64,000 bases of DNA from Liolophura sinensis. Taxonomy: Eukaryota > Mollusca > Polyplacophora > Chitonida > Chitonidae. This document shows, piece after piece, positions 10,702 through 22,145 of this stretch (within the stretch, counting starts at the first letter, position 1; each line of letters starts with the position of its first letter). A program made the translations under genes and the position numbers. The stretch is taken from NCBI RefSeq assembly GCF_032854445.1, contig NC_088295.1, positions 73,312,028 to 73,376,027 on the forward strand. The letters run 5' to 3'. Under the pieces are notes generated by a model. That model worked only from the letters and a program-made list of their open reading frames with translations, ran no database searches and was not told the DNA's origin.

Positions 10702-11375
10702 ATGGTCAGCCTCTTCTCGCAAACAATGCCCCAGCATTTACTGTCTTGTTCTTTATATGACTCCTTTCCTTGTCTGCTCTGCTCTTTTCTTTTCTATTTT
10801 TGTGATTTAACTTGCCTGTTCGTGGTGTCCTTTACCCCAATACAAACATCTGCCTGCACTTACTATACAAACCGTCTTGTACCCGTAATGGATAATATCA
10901 TAAATACCGAGCCTGCTCCACTCCCGAAGCCCCTTTCCATCCTTCCTTTCCACAATAACCAACCTCTGCTCTCACGTGATGTCAACCTCGATTTCATCGA
11001 CAACATGTGCTTTAACCCATTTGACCTCAATGAAAATGAAAACTGTAAATCACCTACGGAAGACAATCATTACGAAATATCACACTGGAATAAAATTGCC
11101 TATCGCCAGTCTAGTTATTTCACGCAAACTCAGTGTATCTCAAGCTTTTATGACAGCAAAAGCCTATTCTCTGTCCCTCACCTTAACATACGTAGAATGA
11201 CGAAACACTTTGATGAAACTGTTGGCTCCCTGCAGAATCTTAATATTAACTGCATTGTGCTGGGGCCCACTGAGAGTTGACCAACAGAATCAAATGAATC
11301 CCTGTATGAAATCTCCGGTTATACAATGTTCTCAGAGTCACGTCAAAATAAGAAAGGAGGAAGTGTTGTCTTGTA
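10702..11375 (+). mobile_element. LINE ORF2 5' part (endonuclease-like), truncated
   Basis: The frame 10,702-11,280 ends in SVPHLNIRRM-x4-F plus NINCIVLGPTES, the pattern seen at the start of CR1/L2/Jockey-type apurinic endonuclease domains (HLNIRSL then IIGLSET). Just past its stop another frame (about 11,290-11,373) continues with YEISGYTMF and KKGGSVVLYE, the next endonuclease block, so at least one frameshift is present. No reverse transcriptase follows; the element is cut off at about 11,375 by a SINE piece. Order and strand match the ORF1 fragment upstream, so the two are probably one element. Confidence 0.6.
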
Positions 11376-11462
11376 CGAGACGAGGAAGTCAGCATGAACT
11401 GGACTTGAACTTACATTGGGCGATGGCAGATTAACCACCTCGGCCATATAGGCCTATACCTC
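11375..11462 (-). repeat. SINE head fragment with Leu/Ser-like A box
   Basis: On the - strand tggccgaggtggttaat (A box) and agttcaagtcc (B-box-like), then part of the main SINE body. The head differs from the usual tggctcagtcgg head. Confidence 0.55.
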
Positions 11463-11934
11463 CATGGTCTAACCTTGGATGGCGACATACATGAAGGTCT
11501 ACTCAGTGTGATACTGTTTCTGTCACCGTTTTTGACAGTTTGATGTCGCCAATCCAAGCATAAAAGTCAGTCGTCCTAAACTTAGATTTTGACTTGTCTT
11601 AGATCATGAGTTTGAAAGGGTATGCCAGTGTCTACTTTCATGTTTTATTTTTGCTTGACAGTGTATTCGTTAAAGGCAAGAGGGGATTCCGTGACAGTTG
11701 TTGTGAATTATGTTGAACAACAACAATAACGCTGCCCTTCCCCCACCAGGCCGGTGTATGTTGCTAATTTTAATGAGCTTACCTTAGTTATATGTCATAT
11801 AGATGACATCCCCGATCAAAAGATCAGCACTGAAAGTTTAGAGCAGGGAAAACAACACTGTTTCGCTCGGTGTCAGTATTATGTGACTGGGTGGGGTATC
11901 ATGTCTGGTGATACTTCAGTGGCGGCATGGACTC

Positions 11935-12018
11935 GCGCACTTAATGACGCATCTTCGTCATATGACTGAAAAAATGTTAGGTACGACGTAAAACCCTAAG
12001 CATTCATTCATTCAGTTT
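11935..12018 (+). repeat. Second-family SINE 3' fragment
   Basis: cgtcatatgactgaaaaaatg, then acgacgtaaaaccc and a cattcattcattc tail. Confidence 0.6.
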
Positions 12019-14189
12019 CCGATAAGAAGCTACAGAGTTCTCGTTCCTGTTTTAACTCCTCACAACCAACATGGACAGTAAGATTGGTCAATATTGTCTT
12101 CACTAAGTGCGATGGCGACTTCCGAATGGAGGAAATCGTTGTGTCCCGAGGAATACCACAGGCTTTTGGTGAATTTTGGCTGGCAGTTTTAAGCTAAGGT
12201 GATTCTTCCCGTAGGCCATATTTTATAAAATGGTGTGGGACTAGTAACCTAACATATTTATACTGATCTAAAGGCCGAAATAACGTACCGGAAAAGTGTA
12301 AAGACCGGAATAACCGACTGGAAAAGTGTGCATAGAAGTGGCCGCAAGACGGAAAATGTGAACACCCATAAATAAACCCTATTTTGAGAGGGAGCTCATT
12401 TCAGGCTGTCAAACAGGATAAGCCAAGCTGATGTATGTCTATGTTATATTTTTAAAGTGTCAGTTAGTTGGTAGCGCTGTGATAATCTTTGTTCTGAAAC
12501 CCACGGGTTTTATTACTGGATATGGAGAATGCAGAAATGCCTATACATGTAGGCCTACATGTACAATCAGAATCGGTATTCTCCCCCAGTTCTTTCGAAT
12601 TTCCAGTGATTTCCAGTGATAAATGTTTATTAGCGACGATATTTTAGTGTTCAATTCAGGGGTAACAAGAACATCATGTGCGAGTTAGTTCCCTTGATGT
12701 GAACGAAATGGTAACTTGACATATATAAGCTTTGTATGAAAGCAGATCGTAGGTTAATGATTGAATATCACTACATTAGCTGTAAAGTTACACACATATT
12801 GGCAGAGTGTGTGTGTGAAGATATCCTTCATTCTTTATTTTCAACTGCTATTGCCTTCAATGTGACAGATTGAAAGCATTCAATCAGACGAAGGAGACCA
12901 GTTGAGCTTCGTTTAACTATAAATCAAGGAATGTAAGTTACCATACTGATGTTTTCATATGCATGTAACTTGTGATAAAGGGTAACCGATATGTTTTTAT
13001 TCATGTAGGCAGCCGAAACCTGTTACCAGAGATGTTGTTACATGTAGAGAGATCAACCAGTCATGTGATGCTGTTTTAAGGTAATTTGAGATATGAGCTC
13101 AGACTTGTTTCTTGTATCTGTGGGTAAAGTACATTATTAGAGAATGTATATACTGTATAACTAGAATGGAAACTTGACTTGTGTTCTTGTGTCATACGTT
13201 AATACATGATTTCATGTGTGCTTTGATAGTGATACTGACCTACTCTATGTACATATAAGTTGTGATTATCACAATACTTGGGAATATGAATATTCTTGGA
13301 CATTGTACCAGTTATCCATGCCTGTTCAGTCTGTAGGCTCATTAGACTGTAGGACATATGTTCTAATTCAGTTGGTTACCTTTTAGCAATAGTGGTAATG
13401 CAATTAACATATCAGTAAAACAGTAAGAAATATGCATCGGGATAATTTGAGTTCATTTGGGTAATTAGTCCACATGTCATTTTAGTTCATTTGGACAAGT
13501 ATGAATGTCCTGATTGTGTAGTTTCAGGTAGAAACTATGAACATGTGTTACAGATAGTCATTCATTTTTCACTGCAAGTGTTACACTGATTGTTTGGATT
13601 ACTACAGGGGTCTGTTTTCACAATTCCTGTAACAGGCCTTGTGGCAGTGATTAACATTGTGCTGTCTGCTGTCATGTTAATTACATAACTTTTAATGACG
13701 ATACACATTTATGAATATGATGGCATGTATGTCCGGTTAGTTAAGGGTCGTGTTAAGACATTCAACAATCTCAGTTATTTAGTTGGTTTTTGCAATCAGG
13801 TAAATGGCAGTATTGTTCACATTACTAAATGTGCAGTGCATCGTTGTATTATGTGATGTTCCTGTGATATCTGACTACTAAGTCAAATATCATGCTCTTG
13901 ACAGTTACATTAAAGCATGTGTAAGTTAGCTAATTATGTAGTACCAGAGCTCTTGCCCTTGTTAACATTCAAAGTTATAAAACATAGAACAGTTGATAGT
14001 TACACAGGCATGGTTATTCATGCGTGTAAGACTCATGATAATGTAAGGTGGAAGTGAGATGTCTATATGAAACTTACAGTCTATTGTAGCTAAAAGGATA
14101 TATATAGTCAATTTGCGGTTTGTAACATACAATTACAGGTTGTCAGCTATTGTATTTTTTACTATTTACCAATCCAATAATATATCACA
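12019..14189. other. AT-rich stretch without recognisable genes
   Basis: No ORF above about 60 codons looks coding and no repeat family was recognised. It may be internal sequence or a long LTR connected to the LTR-like end at 14,190-14,505. Confidence 0.45.
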
Positions 14190-14524
14190 TATCAGTTAGT
14201 GTTAATGGTGTGTATTGAACGAACCCGGTCAATTACTCTGGAGCCTATATGGACTGCTAGTATTGTTATGTAATGGTATATTGGGTAGCCACGTGAAGTA
14301 AGTAACATATAGATATCCCATTTGTTTTGATTTTTTGGTTACCATGGTTATTCAACAATTGTTCTCTTGCCTGTTGTAGATACCGCTGATGGGATGTTCC
14401 AGTAGCACTCCCTGGTCATTGTTCATTGTTCACTCTCTCTGACGGTTCGGAATAAATGTACCATGTGCTATTTCTGATACTCTTTTGTCTCTCGCTGTCT
14501 GACAAATTGGTATCAGAAGTGGGA
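14190..14524 (+). mobile_element. LTR-like end with poly(A) signal and primer-binding-like site
   Basis: About 300 bases are repeated in the same orientation at 37,248-37,560 (for example gtgtgtattgaacgaacc, ggaataaatgtaccatgtgc). The block contains AATAAA at about 14,451 and ends in gtctgaca. It is followed by aa and tggtatcagaagtggga (14,508-14,524), which resembles the primer-binding sites of metazoan Gypsy-like LTR elements that use a tRNA 3' end. No gag or pol reading frame is recognisable downstream; the second LTR is not seen nearby. Confidence 0.5.
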
Positions 14525-14699
14525 TACTGAGTTGGAAGTATCAGCGAACAATAACACGAGAAACGTCGACCGCCTATTGTCACAAAGACCAAGGCAGTGA
14601 AAGCCGGAAAATCCACAATCTCCCTAAGGCTGTTGTTAGCCTAAGCTATAGATGTATATCTTGCTACTTCTATTAATACTACATTTGTCTTACTTGCAG

Positions 14700-14935
14700 A
14701 TAACGCGAGGTTTAGTCGCATCTGGGAGGTGCGGAGTGAAGGTGTTATTTACCTGGACAATGTCATATTTGAAAACCCGCTGTCGTCTAAAGTTCAGGGT
14801 GTGAGGTACGGTTTATGTCACAGCTTTTGTTATAACGCTCTCAGCACAATGTGTATTGTGTAAGACACCTACTATCGGAGACTAAGCGGCAGTCGAGTGG
14901 GTGATGAACACATTGTGTTGTGCGAATGGGTGTAG
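14700..14935 (+). pseudogene. Lone decayed PAN exon of a lectin-type gene
   Basis: The sequence after acttgcag at 14,699 aligns by eye with exon 4 of the lectin genes: a start like ataacgcgaggtt, then gacaatg, ccgctgtcgtctaaa, tatgtcacagctttt, and ctatcggag followed by ctaagcggcagt. One first cysteine pair is lost, and an in-frame TAA follows the position of the last cysteine (tgtattgtgtaa). No lectin-domain exon lies nearby. It is a remnant of a fourth copy of the gene family. Confidence 0.75.
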
Positions 14936-14961
14936 TGAGGGAAATTTGTTGTCCACAGTTT

Positions 14962-15584
14962 TCAGTGATGCTGAAAAGACGCAAGGAATATTCTAGGCGA
15001 AAGGGTGGAGTCATGTAGGTTTGTAGTTCTTGGCCCGTTTGTGTAATAGTGCTTCCATGTCTTTTGATCGAAGGCTCCCTCTATCCAAGTTTCAGTGACA
15101 ATCTGCAAAGAGTCGACCTGGAGCAGTGTTTGGAGAATCTGCCAGAGCTTGACGCCAAACACCTTCAAACACCCGCTCGTCTCACAAATCGTCATCAGTC
15201 TGGTACAGACTGGCCAAACCTAAATGTTGTACTCGTCTCCAGACACACTGGATATAATGGAAAAAAACAGCCCTTAACTGTTGTACCTGGGAAAGCTTTC
15301 GTAGCTGCTCTGTACATGGCTTCCTCGAAGTCAAGGTGGATGGAAGGCGGATTCAAGACATGGCTGTGCTGGATAGCTGCATCTTTCAAAATCTGGAACA
15401 TTCTCCTATATGTGTCCTGGGTCTTATTGGAAAGTAGTCCGAAAACAAGCGGAAACATCTGTCCGTCGATAAATGCATGAATGGTATAGATCTGTTTAAA
15501 GGGCTTCGGTATAGAATAAAAAGTCCCATCACAGAATATCTTATTTGCTGAGCACAGATGCTGAATATTGCTGGCTGTACCCAA
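14962..15584 (-). mobile_element. MULE-type transposase remnant
   Basis: The frame 15,195-15,584 shows the MULE transposase core: CDGTFYSIP, then QIYTIHAF-x6-FPLVFGLL, then HLDFEEAMYRA, including the first catalytic aspartate region (CDGTF) and the DFE block. A second frame (14,962-15,195) continues with WIEGAFD and a RTTNLHDS end, where MULE proteins normally have WxxHxxxR(T)TNNxxEGWHN. The frame change near 15,195 and lost residues show the element is dead. The family moves DNA by cut and paste. Confidence 0.7.
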
Positions 15585-16249
15585 CAGAACTATCCGGTCA
15601 TCTGTACCATCATTCGCCAGACGAAAAGGATTCCCCTGTTTTGTTTCTGTCCAGGTTCCATGGAGATCAACTTTATCAAAGGTTTTGGGAAAAGATGAAG
15701 GAGTCTATTTCGTTGTTGGTATATGGCTGATTTCACTTTGGTTTGGTTTAAATACTGGTTTTAGGGTCACTTTTCTGGCGGATATCGCGGCTCACCAAAT
15801 CAGTGTTTTATTTTTTTTAACACATGAATATTTTTGATAGAAATACACAGATCTACATTACAGAATTACATTGAGTTGCCTATAGAGAAATTTACACAGA
15901 GAGAAAACAACAGTAGTGCTTTTATTTATTGGTTAACAGTTTTGTTCTCTTGCTTCCTCCTCTGTGACTTGAAGTTCAGGTGCTCCCGCCACTTATACCG
16001 GACGCCGTCCAGGAAAAAACAGCGTACTAGAAACCTGTGCCTGTAACAGGTGCGACAAGTATAATTGAGGAGCAAGGATGTCAGGCCTCATCCGCTTAGT
16101 TGAAGCAAGAGATATTCCTATTGTTATGATGTCTTTCATGTTTCTGGTCTTTGTTTCCTTGGTATTAATTTTCTTTGGTCCCATGGGTATTATTATTGTT
16201 TTTCCTGTCTTCGTCTTTAGTTGATTTCCTTTTCTATTTCCAGTTTTTA

Positions 16250-16860
16250 TTCGTGGCCTCCCATGGCGGCGCAGACAGCACTTTTCATAGACCGGCAGAA
16301 CAGTTCCTGGCCTAGAGTGTTTGGGTGCACTCCATCGTTGGTCAGAATTTGCTTTTGTGACCGGATCAGTCCCCTATGTCTCCAGAAGGTGGCCAACTGT
16401 TTGTTTGTCAGCTTCATGTTAATTTCATGGATTTTTGTGTTATAAATGTGGACAGAAATTCACAGAGTTACCTGACGGTAAGAAGCTGGCTGATGTAGAT
16501 CCTTGGAATTTGGAATTTCGATTTAAGTGCACCAACATAGTCTAAAATATAAGTGCAAATTGCTGACGGTGATTTGTGGAAGTCTGCATCGTTTCCCCTA
16601 ATGAGGAGGATAACTAGGTCAGCTTTTGTCTCCTGAAGGAGACTTTCCAATCTTCCAGAGTATCTAAGTGTCCCAACTCTAGCCCCCCCAATGCCAAAGA
16701 ACCGAATGTCCTGGCCTGTTCTAAAGTCGATTCTAGAGTTTGGCATCGAATTTCGAAGAACACTATTCTCCAGCCTATGAACGTAGCTGCTGCCGATAAT
16801 AAAGATTTTCATTCTTGTTTTTTGTTCCTGTGAAAACAAGTAGAGAAAACAAATATACAA
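16250..16860 (-). mobile_element. SGNH/GDSL-type hydrolase fragment, probably transposon-borne
   Basis: The frame 16,468-16,860 has block I (FIIGSSYVHRLE), block II (GIGGARVGTL) and block III (LLIRGNDAD) of the SGNH fold. In another frame, 16,250-16,440, block V follows (NDGVHPN), with the family's D-x-x-H pair. The two parts are separated by frameshifts near 16,445-16,470. SGNH esterase domains of this kind are frequent in mollusc repeat proteins; whether this one belongs to the MULE beside it, to the LINE, or to another element is not clear. Confidence 0.6.
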
Positions 16861-17099
16861 GATAGTTGTATTTTTGATTTGCGAAGAGGTTTTGTTTATA
16901 AGATAATGTATATCTAAGCAAGAAGATATTTGATCAAACAGATACTTAGGAGCAAATTAGTGGTATAGCTACCAATCAAAACTTGATAGAGGCATTGCCC
17001 TCGTATGAACATATACACATTTGTAAATAAATAGAATATAAATATCAACTAATAAGAATAGATAATAACAACAAACAAGTGGGCAAATTAGTAAATGGA

Positions 17100-19588
17100 G
17101 AAATATTATTAATCACTACAGTCATCAACTTCTGGGGTTACATTGTTTTCGTTTTTTTTGTTTTTGTATTTTGTTAGTTAGCGAGATTATTTCTTGTAGG
17201 AGGTCTGGTCTGCTCTCAGATTTGGAGTTTTGGATGGAAATTAATCCGCTGATGGAGTCTCTTAGTATGGTTACTGGGTTTGGTTTGTTCTCAAGAATCC
17301 ATTATAGTGCCAATGTAATTGCAACTAATTCACTGGTATGGACGGAGAGGTGGTTGGGTAGTATATAGTTTTTAACTATGTTTAGGTCTGGTATTGCAAA
17401 TGATGATCCAGTGTGACCCTGCACATTATATATATTTTTAATGGCCCTTGTAGTGTTTGTAGAAGTGTTTTAAGGCTTGAGCTTTGATACATACTGGGTT
17501 TTCCAGTTTTGAAGTTTGGTCGTGGAGTGCAGTGTCTATTTGGGGAGTTACAACCTCGGAGGTTATTGTTGATATGCGTTTTCTTGTTGCTTTGGCAAGC
17601 CAGTGTCATATTTGCAAAGTAGTCTGTTGATTTCATATCCTATTGGGGCTGAGTAGTTTGTCCATTTTTTTTCACATATTCATATTCAGAATATGGGAGG
17701 ATTAGATTGTAACATGGATGTGTATTACCGTAATCGCTTATTTTCCTGCATATTTGAGGGTTAGTTGTTCTCTTCTAAGATGAAGGGTTTTTTCAAGTGT
17801 TTTTACTTGGAGACTGCAAAGCGAAGTGCCTCTGAAAGCTCTTGTTGCTACTTTTAAGGCAGAATATTGGATACTATCAATTCGCTGTAGGAGACTTTTG
17901 CACGCGGACTGATAGACGATTGCACCACAGTCTATTTTCTCATTAGATTGACATCGCGTTGGCATCTGATTGTGAGGTCATCAGTATAATCCTTCCATGT
18001 TAATCTGCTATCAAGAATCATACCTAGGTATATTACTTTGTCTTTGAATTCAATTTTCTTTTTACCTAAGAAAAGTTCAATATTTACTTTTCTTCTGTTT
18101 GTAAAGACATTACTTGTTGTTTTAGTGGGTGAGAATTTAAATCCCCATTTGTCGACCCGGTTCGACATGGTGTTTAGTGTTTTCTGTATACCATTTTTTA
18201 TTTTCTTTATACATTTGCCTGTTTTCTATATTGCCACATCGTTAGCAAATAGTGACTGCTCTATTTTTGGATGGTTACTATCTATTGTATTTGCTATACC
18301 GTTTATCAGAATGTTAAATAACGTCGGGCTAAGTACTCTCCCTCGAGGTGTACCATTGGAGTATAACATCGAATTGCAGTATAACTCCATCCTGCCAAAC
18401 GAGGTCGAAGGCTTTTTCAATATCGAGAAAAACAGCCCGAGTGTATTCGCGCCTACTTTTATCCCCGTTCGGATTTGATGTTGTACTTTTGTTAGATGGT
18501 CGTATGTACTTCGTCCTTTTCTAAATCCACTTTGTGTTTCATTTAGTACTTTATTTTTGGCAAGGTGAAATTGTAGTCTGTTTTGGACAATAGTTTCCAT
18601 TAGTTTACATAGGCATGAGGTGAGTGATATAGGACGGTAGGAGGAATTATCTGATGGGGTTTTTTTTCAGCATTTCGGATGGGAATAACAATGGACGATT
18701 TCCAGCTTCGTGGCAGCTGTTTTTCCTCCAACTTGTATTTATGAGTTTCAGTATTATATTTTGTGTTTTTAGCGGTAAATGTTTTAGGATTTTGTAGCCT
18801 AATTTGTCTTCGCCTGGTGAGGTTTCTTTTTTTATAGTGAATAGCTTTGTGATATTCCTGTAGGGAGACATCTTTGTTAAGATAATGTTTAACGTGATCG
18901 TCGGGTTGTAGAAATGTGTTATCCTTGATTAGTTTGAAAGATGGATTAAGGTTTCGATCGCTGCTATTTTCTGTGAAGGTTTTTGCGAGGCATTCTGCTT
19001 TTTCCTCATTGATTTTGTGTTTGCGATCCAAAGTTGGGATTGGATTGATGGTTTTGCCTTGTATATGTTTAAGTTTGTTCCATACCTGCTTTGAATTTGT
19101 TTTTGTATCAAGTGTTTCACAGTAGTTCTCCCAGTATTTGGCTTTGGCACGAGAGACTGATTTTTCAGCTTCAGTTTTTAAGTGTTTATATTTTTCGTAG
19201 TCTATATGCAATCTGGTTCTTTTGAATTTACACTGTGCTCTGTTTTGTTTCTTATATTTGCAGCGCATTCACTGTTCCACCAGGGAACAGGATTTGCAGG
19301 TCTTTTATGCTTGGAAGAAATAGTGTTGTTAAGCAATCCTGAGTATATCATCAGTAAGATTTTGGTTAATAGGCCTAGGCCTATATCGGAGAGCCAGTCA
19401 TCATCAATGAATATATTTTGGCAATCTTTCTTAAAATTTTCCCAGATTGCTTTGTGGAACAGAAATTTGGGGTTGTTGAGATTTACTCCAGATTGAGGTG
19501 ACATACCAAGTTCTGTCATGATAGCGAAATGGTCACTCCCGGGTTTATCTGGTATAACATTCCAGCCTGCTTTAGGTGCGAGATCAGG
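17100..19588 (-). mobile_element. LINE with endonuclease, reverse transcriptase and RNase H (3' portion, degenerate)
   Basis: Reading down the - strand: endonuclease C-terminus (GWNVIPDKPGSDHFAI, the SDH motif, 19,550); linker (RPANPVPWWNSEC); reverse transcriptase (ETQSGFRKGRSTYDHL near 18,530; TPRGRVLSPTLFNILING near 18,340; SLFANDVAI where FADD is usual, near 18,240; GFKFSPTKT and YLGMILDSRLTWK near 18,010-18,140); thumb (IDSIQYSALKVATRA). An RNase-H-like tail with HLSVHTSELVAI (about 17,340) follows. The order EN-RT-RNH fits the I/Jockey-like group. Several frameshifts and the changed catalytic FADD make it inactive. Its 5' part continues at 22,012-22,145 beyond a nested DNA transposon. 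Confidence 0.8.
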
Positions 19589-19803
19589 GCTCGTATTCAT
19601 AAAGATTCTTAAGATTTAGCTAAGAATTTATACTTAAGTATAGAAGTTACTCTTAGCTAAGAAAATATTTAAGAATGCATTCATAAAATTTCTTAACACG
19701 ATTCTTAGAGAAGAAAATACTTAAAAAATAAGTTTTTCTCAAACGCGTGTCCCGTAGCAACGAGAGAGGTCTCTAATAATAAAGATAATTTTGGTACGTC
19801 ATA

Positions 19804-21754
19804 ATGTCACGTGAGCAGCAGACGACATTTCGATGTAAACACAATCTGACATGGAGAAAAATGGGAAAAGAAAGCCGAACTGACGAGTGTTTGAGCCTCG
19901 CCAATTACATGGCACAATACAAGGACATACTGAGAGGCAAGCTGGGTCCAGGATTGACCTCAGAAAAGAAAAAAACTACATGGAAGTGGGTGACGGACAG
20001 GTTGAATGCCTCATTCACAGCCGTCAAGCGGTCACAAGAAGAAGTGGAGAAAAAGTGGCACAATATTTTCTCCCAAACCAAATCGGAAATCTCGGCCTAC
20101 AAGAAAGCGCGGTGTGCGACGGGTATGTACACTTAAATTATTTTATGTAAAATATTTAATTGGAATAGTGTAACGGTATTTTATAATTATAAGATTAGAC
20201 CAAGTCTCGCTAAACTATAGTTTCGGGAGTTATTTTCTAAATAATCAACCGTCGAAACTGCCTTTGAAAACTAATCCAATTCAACCGTTTGTACCCGGAA
20301 TTCGAGAGCTGTCGGCTCGATTATCTCTCATAAATGCAGCTAATCATTGACTAGGATTTAAACATTGTACTAAAACAAAAAGTGGCACGGAGTATAATTA
20401 AAACCATAGTTCTTACTTGAAGTTGAGGGTGTATGGAGTGTAGTGCACTGGAAAAAATAATATTGCAAATGATCAAAGTGAACGACACATTAAATTAGGA
20501 TGATGAACTTGGCCTTTATTGACTAGATGTTTGTAAAGTGAGTGAAAGCAGTTCATTTATTAAGCTTAAGAATATTTATGTACGAGGGAAACTGATTTAT
20601 TTAATTTAAAATGCAAATGTAGGTACTTCTGTAATATATGTAGACTTCCAAACTGTGGAGACTAGATGTAAAATTATCAATGAGCCAGATATCATTTTTA
20701 TACCGAGCACTACCACAGACAAAGACTCATTCAAATAGACCTATATTTCGATTCATGTCATAAATGAAATTTTAGAATATGTGAGGATTAATCTAATAAC
20801 CAAGACGTTGTTAAGTATGGCAAAAAACAAATCATGGGGCCGCCGTGGCTCAGTTGGTTAGCGCGCTATGTCCTTGGAGCCTCTCACCAATGCGTTCGCT
20901 GTGAGTTCAAGTCCAGCTCATGCTGGCTTCCTCTCCGGCCGTACGTGGGAAGGTTGGCAGCAACCTGTGGATGGTCTTGGGTTTCCCCCGGGCTCTGCTC
21001 GGTTTCCTCCCACCATAATGCTGGTCGTCGTCGTATAAGTGAAATATTCTTGAGTGAGCGTAAAACACCAATCAAACAAACAAAATAAATCAAATCAAAT
21101 CACTTTCTGTGTATTACATAAACAGTGATTTATGCATCATATTCACCTAGCAAACAGACCATTTAACCTGCCCCAACACTTGCACACTTTTTATCTTCTC
21201 ATGTGTTCATGTTTCAAACTTTGACCCAGAGACCATCTGTGCCCCATTGGCCTATTTGTATTATTTTTTTTATTTCTAAACAACTCAGTGTCAACTTTCA
21301 CTGAACTGAAAGTTCAAAGGATTTTTAATATTAATTTTTTTTTGCAAGTTGACTGGTAGTACATAATTCTTACTTTGAAACATAATCTTTATTTATAACA
21401 AAACCTGTTGTCAAAATCATTGATTGCATTATCAGCTGTAAGTCTAAAATGATTTGAGATCAAATACAATGAAAGATCTTATTATTTGGACATATACTAT
21501 TTTATTTTACAGGTGGAGGACCATCACTAAAGCCATTAAGTGCAATAGCTGAGGTGGTAATGTCCATTCTAGGGGAGAACAATGTTTGTCTTGGGGGAGT
21601 TGGTGATGGCATAGATTCCACCTTAATTCAACTGAATGAATCTCAGTAAGTAATTCTTCTCAAAATGCAATGTGCAATTGCACATTGTGATAAATGTGAT
21701 AAATTTGGTATTTACCACAGTGCTTCAGATATATGTTGTGTTAAGCAAGTTTAA
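19804..21754 (+). CDS. Myb/SANT-like DNA-binding protein (transposon-borne, three exons)
   Basis: Exons 19,804-20,122, 21,513-21,645 and, less surely, 21,721-21,754 join in phase (phases 1 and 2) to 161 codons plus stop. Exon 1 encodes a trihelix/Myb-like domain of the MSANTD type: DECLSLANYMAQYKD, then LRGKLGPGLTSEKKKTTW, then VEKKWHNIFSQTKSEI. The tryptophan spacing and basic stretches fit DNA binding. Exon 2 continues GGGPSLKPLSAIAEVV, typical of these proteins. Donors are gtatgt and gtaagt; the acceptors end in ttttacag and taccacag. Intron 1 is 1.4 kb and holds a SINE. In PIF/Harbinger systems this protein binds the transposon ends and helps the nuclease enter the nucleus; that role here is inference. 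The intact frame suggests recent activity or domestication. Confidence 0.65.
20832..21090 (+). repeat. tRNA-derived SINE in the intron of the Myb/SANT gene
   Basis: Head (tggctcagttggttagcgcg), body, core and AAAT-rich tail are all present. It is nested in a DNA transposon that is nested in a LINE, so it is the youngest of the three layers. Confidence 0.85.
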
Positions 21755-22011
21755 AAAGTTACTAAATCCAATTTTGGTTTTCGCAAAAAATTGAGAAACA
21801 TGGCCGCCATGTTGTTGTTGTTTAAGAAATACTTCAGAATTTAAGAAAAAGATAAAAGTGGTCATGGGCACACTTAAAATTTAAGAATTTCTTAACAGTT
21901 AATTTTTTTATGAATGGCACTTAAGTATTTTTAGTTATTTAAGAATTATTTAGTGGGTTTAAGAATTTTTTAACGTTAAGAAATGCTTAAGAATCTTTAT
22001 GAATACGACCC

Positions 22012-22145
22012 CAGGTGTGGTAATAGTGAGATCTATTGCTCAAGTGTTGCCTGTGCCGAAGTATATTCTTGTTCCTTCGCCGTCTATTCTTGTTCCTTCG
22101 CCGTCTATTCTTGTTCCTTCGCCCTCGTTTAAGTAGACTAGGTTG
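22012..22145 (-). mobile_element. Displaced 5' piece of the reverse-strand LINE
   Basis: On the - strand the frame reads NEHNLVYLNEGEGTRI and ends in AIDLTITTP, the endonuclease stretch expected directly before DLAPKAGW at 19,585. A 21-base unit (attcttgttccttcgccgtct) is present about three times at 22,066-22,128, duplicating seven residues in frame. A stop lies in the GNT-AIDL segment. Nothing of the endonuclease N-terminus is seen beyond 22,150. Confidence 0.65.

Larger units (their letters stand above)
19589..22011 (+). mobile_element. 2.4 kb inverted-repeat DNA transposon carrying a Myb/SANT gene
   Basis: The ends are inverted repeats of at least 24 bases: left gctcgtattcataaag, right (complement) gggtcgtattcataaag, both continuing attcttaag, with further internal copies of attcataaa. 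The element is bracketed by CAGG at 19,585-19,588 and 22,012-22,015. It sits in the endonuclease of the reverse-strand LINE; the LINE frame runs ITTP at the right flank and DLAPKAGW at the left flank. Its only recognisable gene is Myb/SANT-like. PIF/Harbinger elements carry such a gene beside a nuclease, but no nuclease is seen, so this is likely a non-autonomous relative. Confidence 0.8.
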
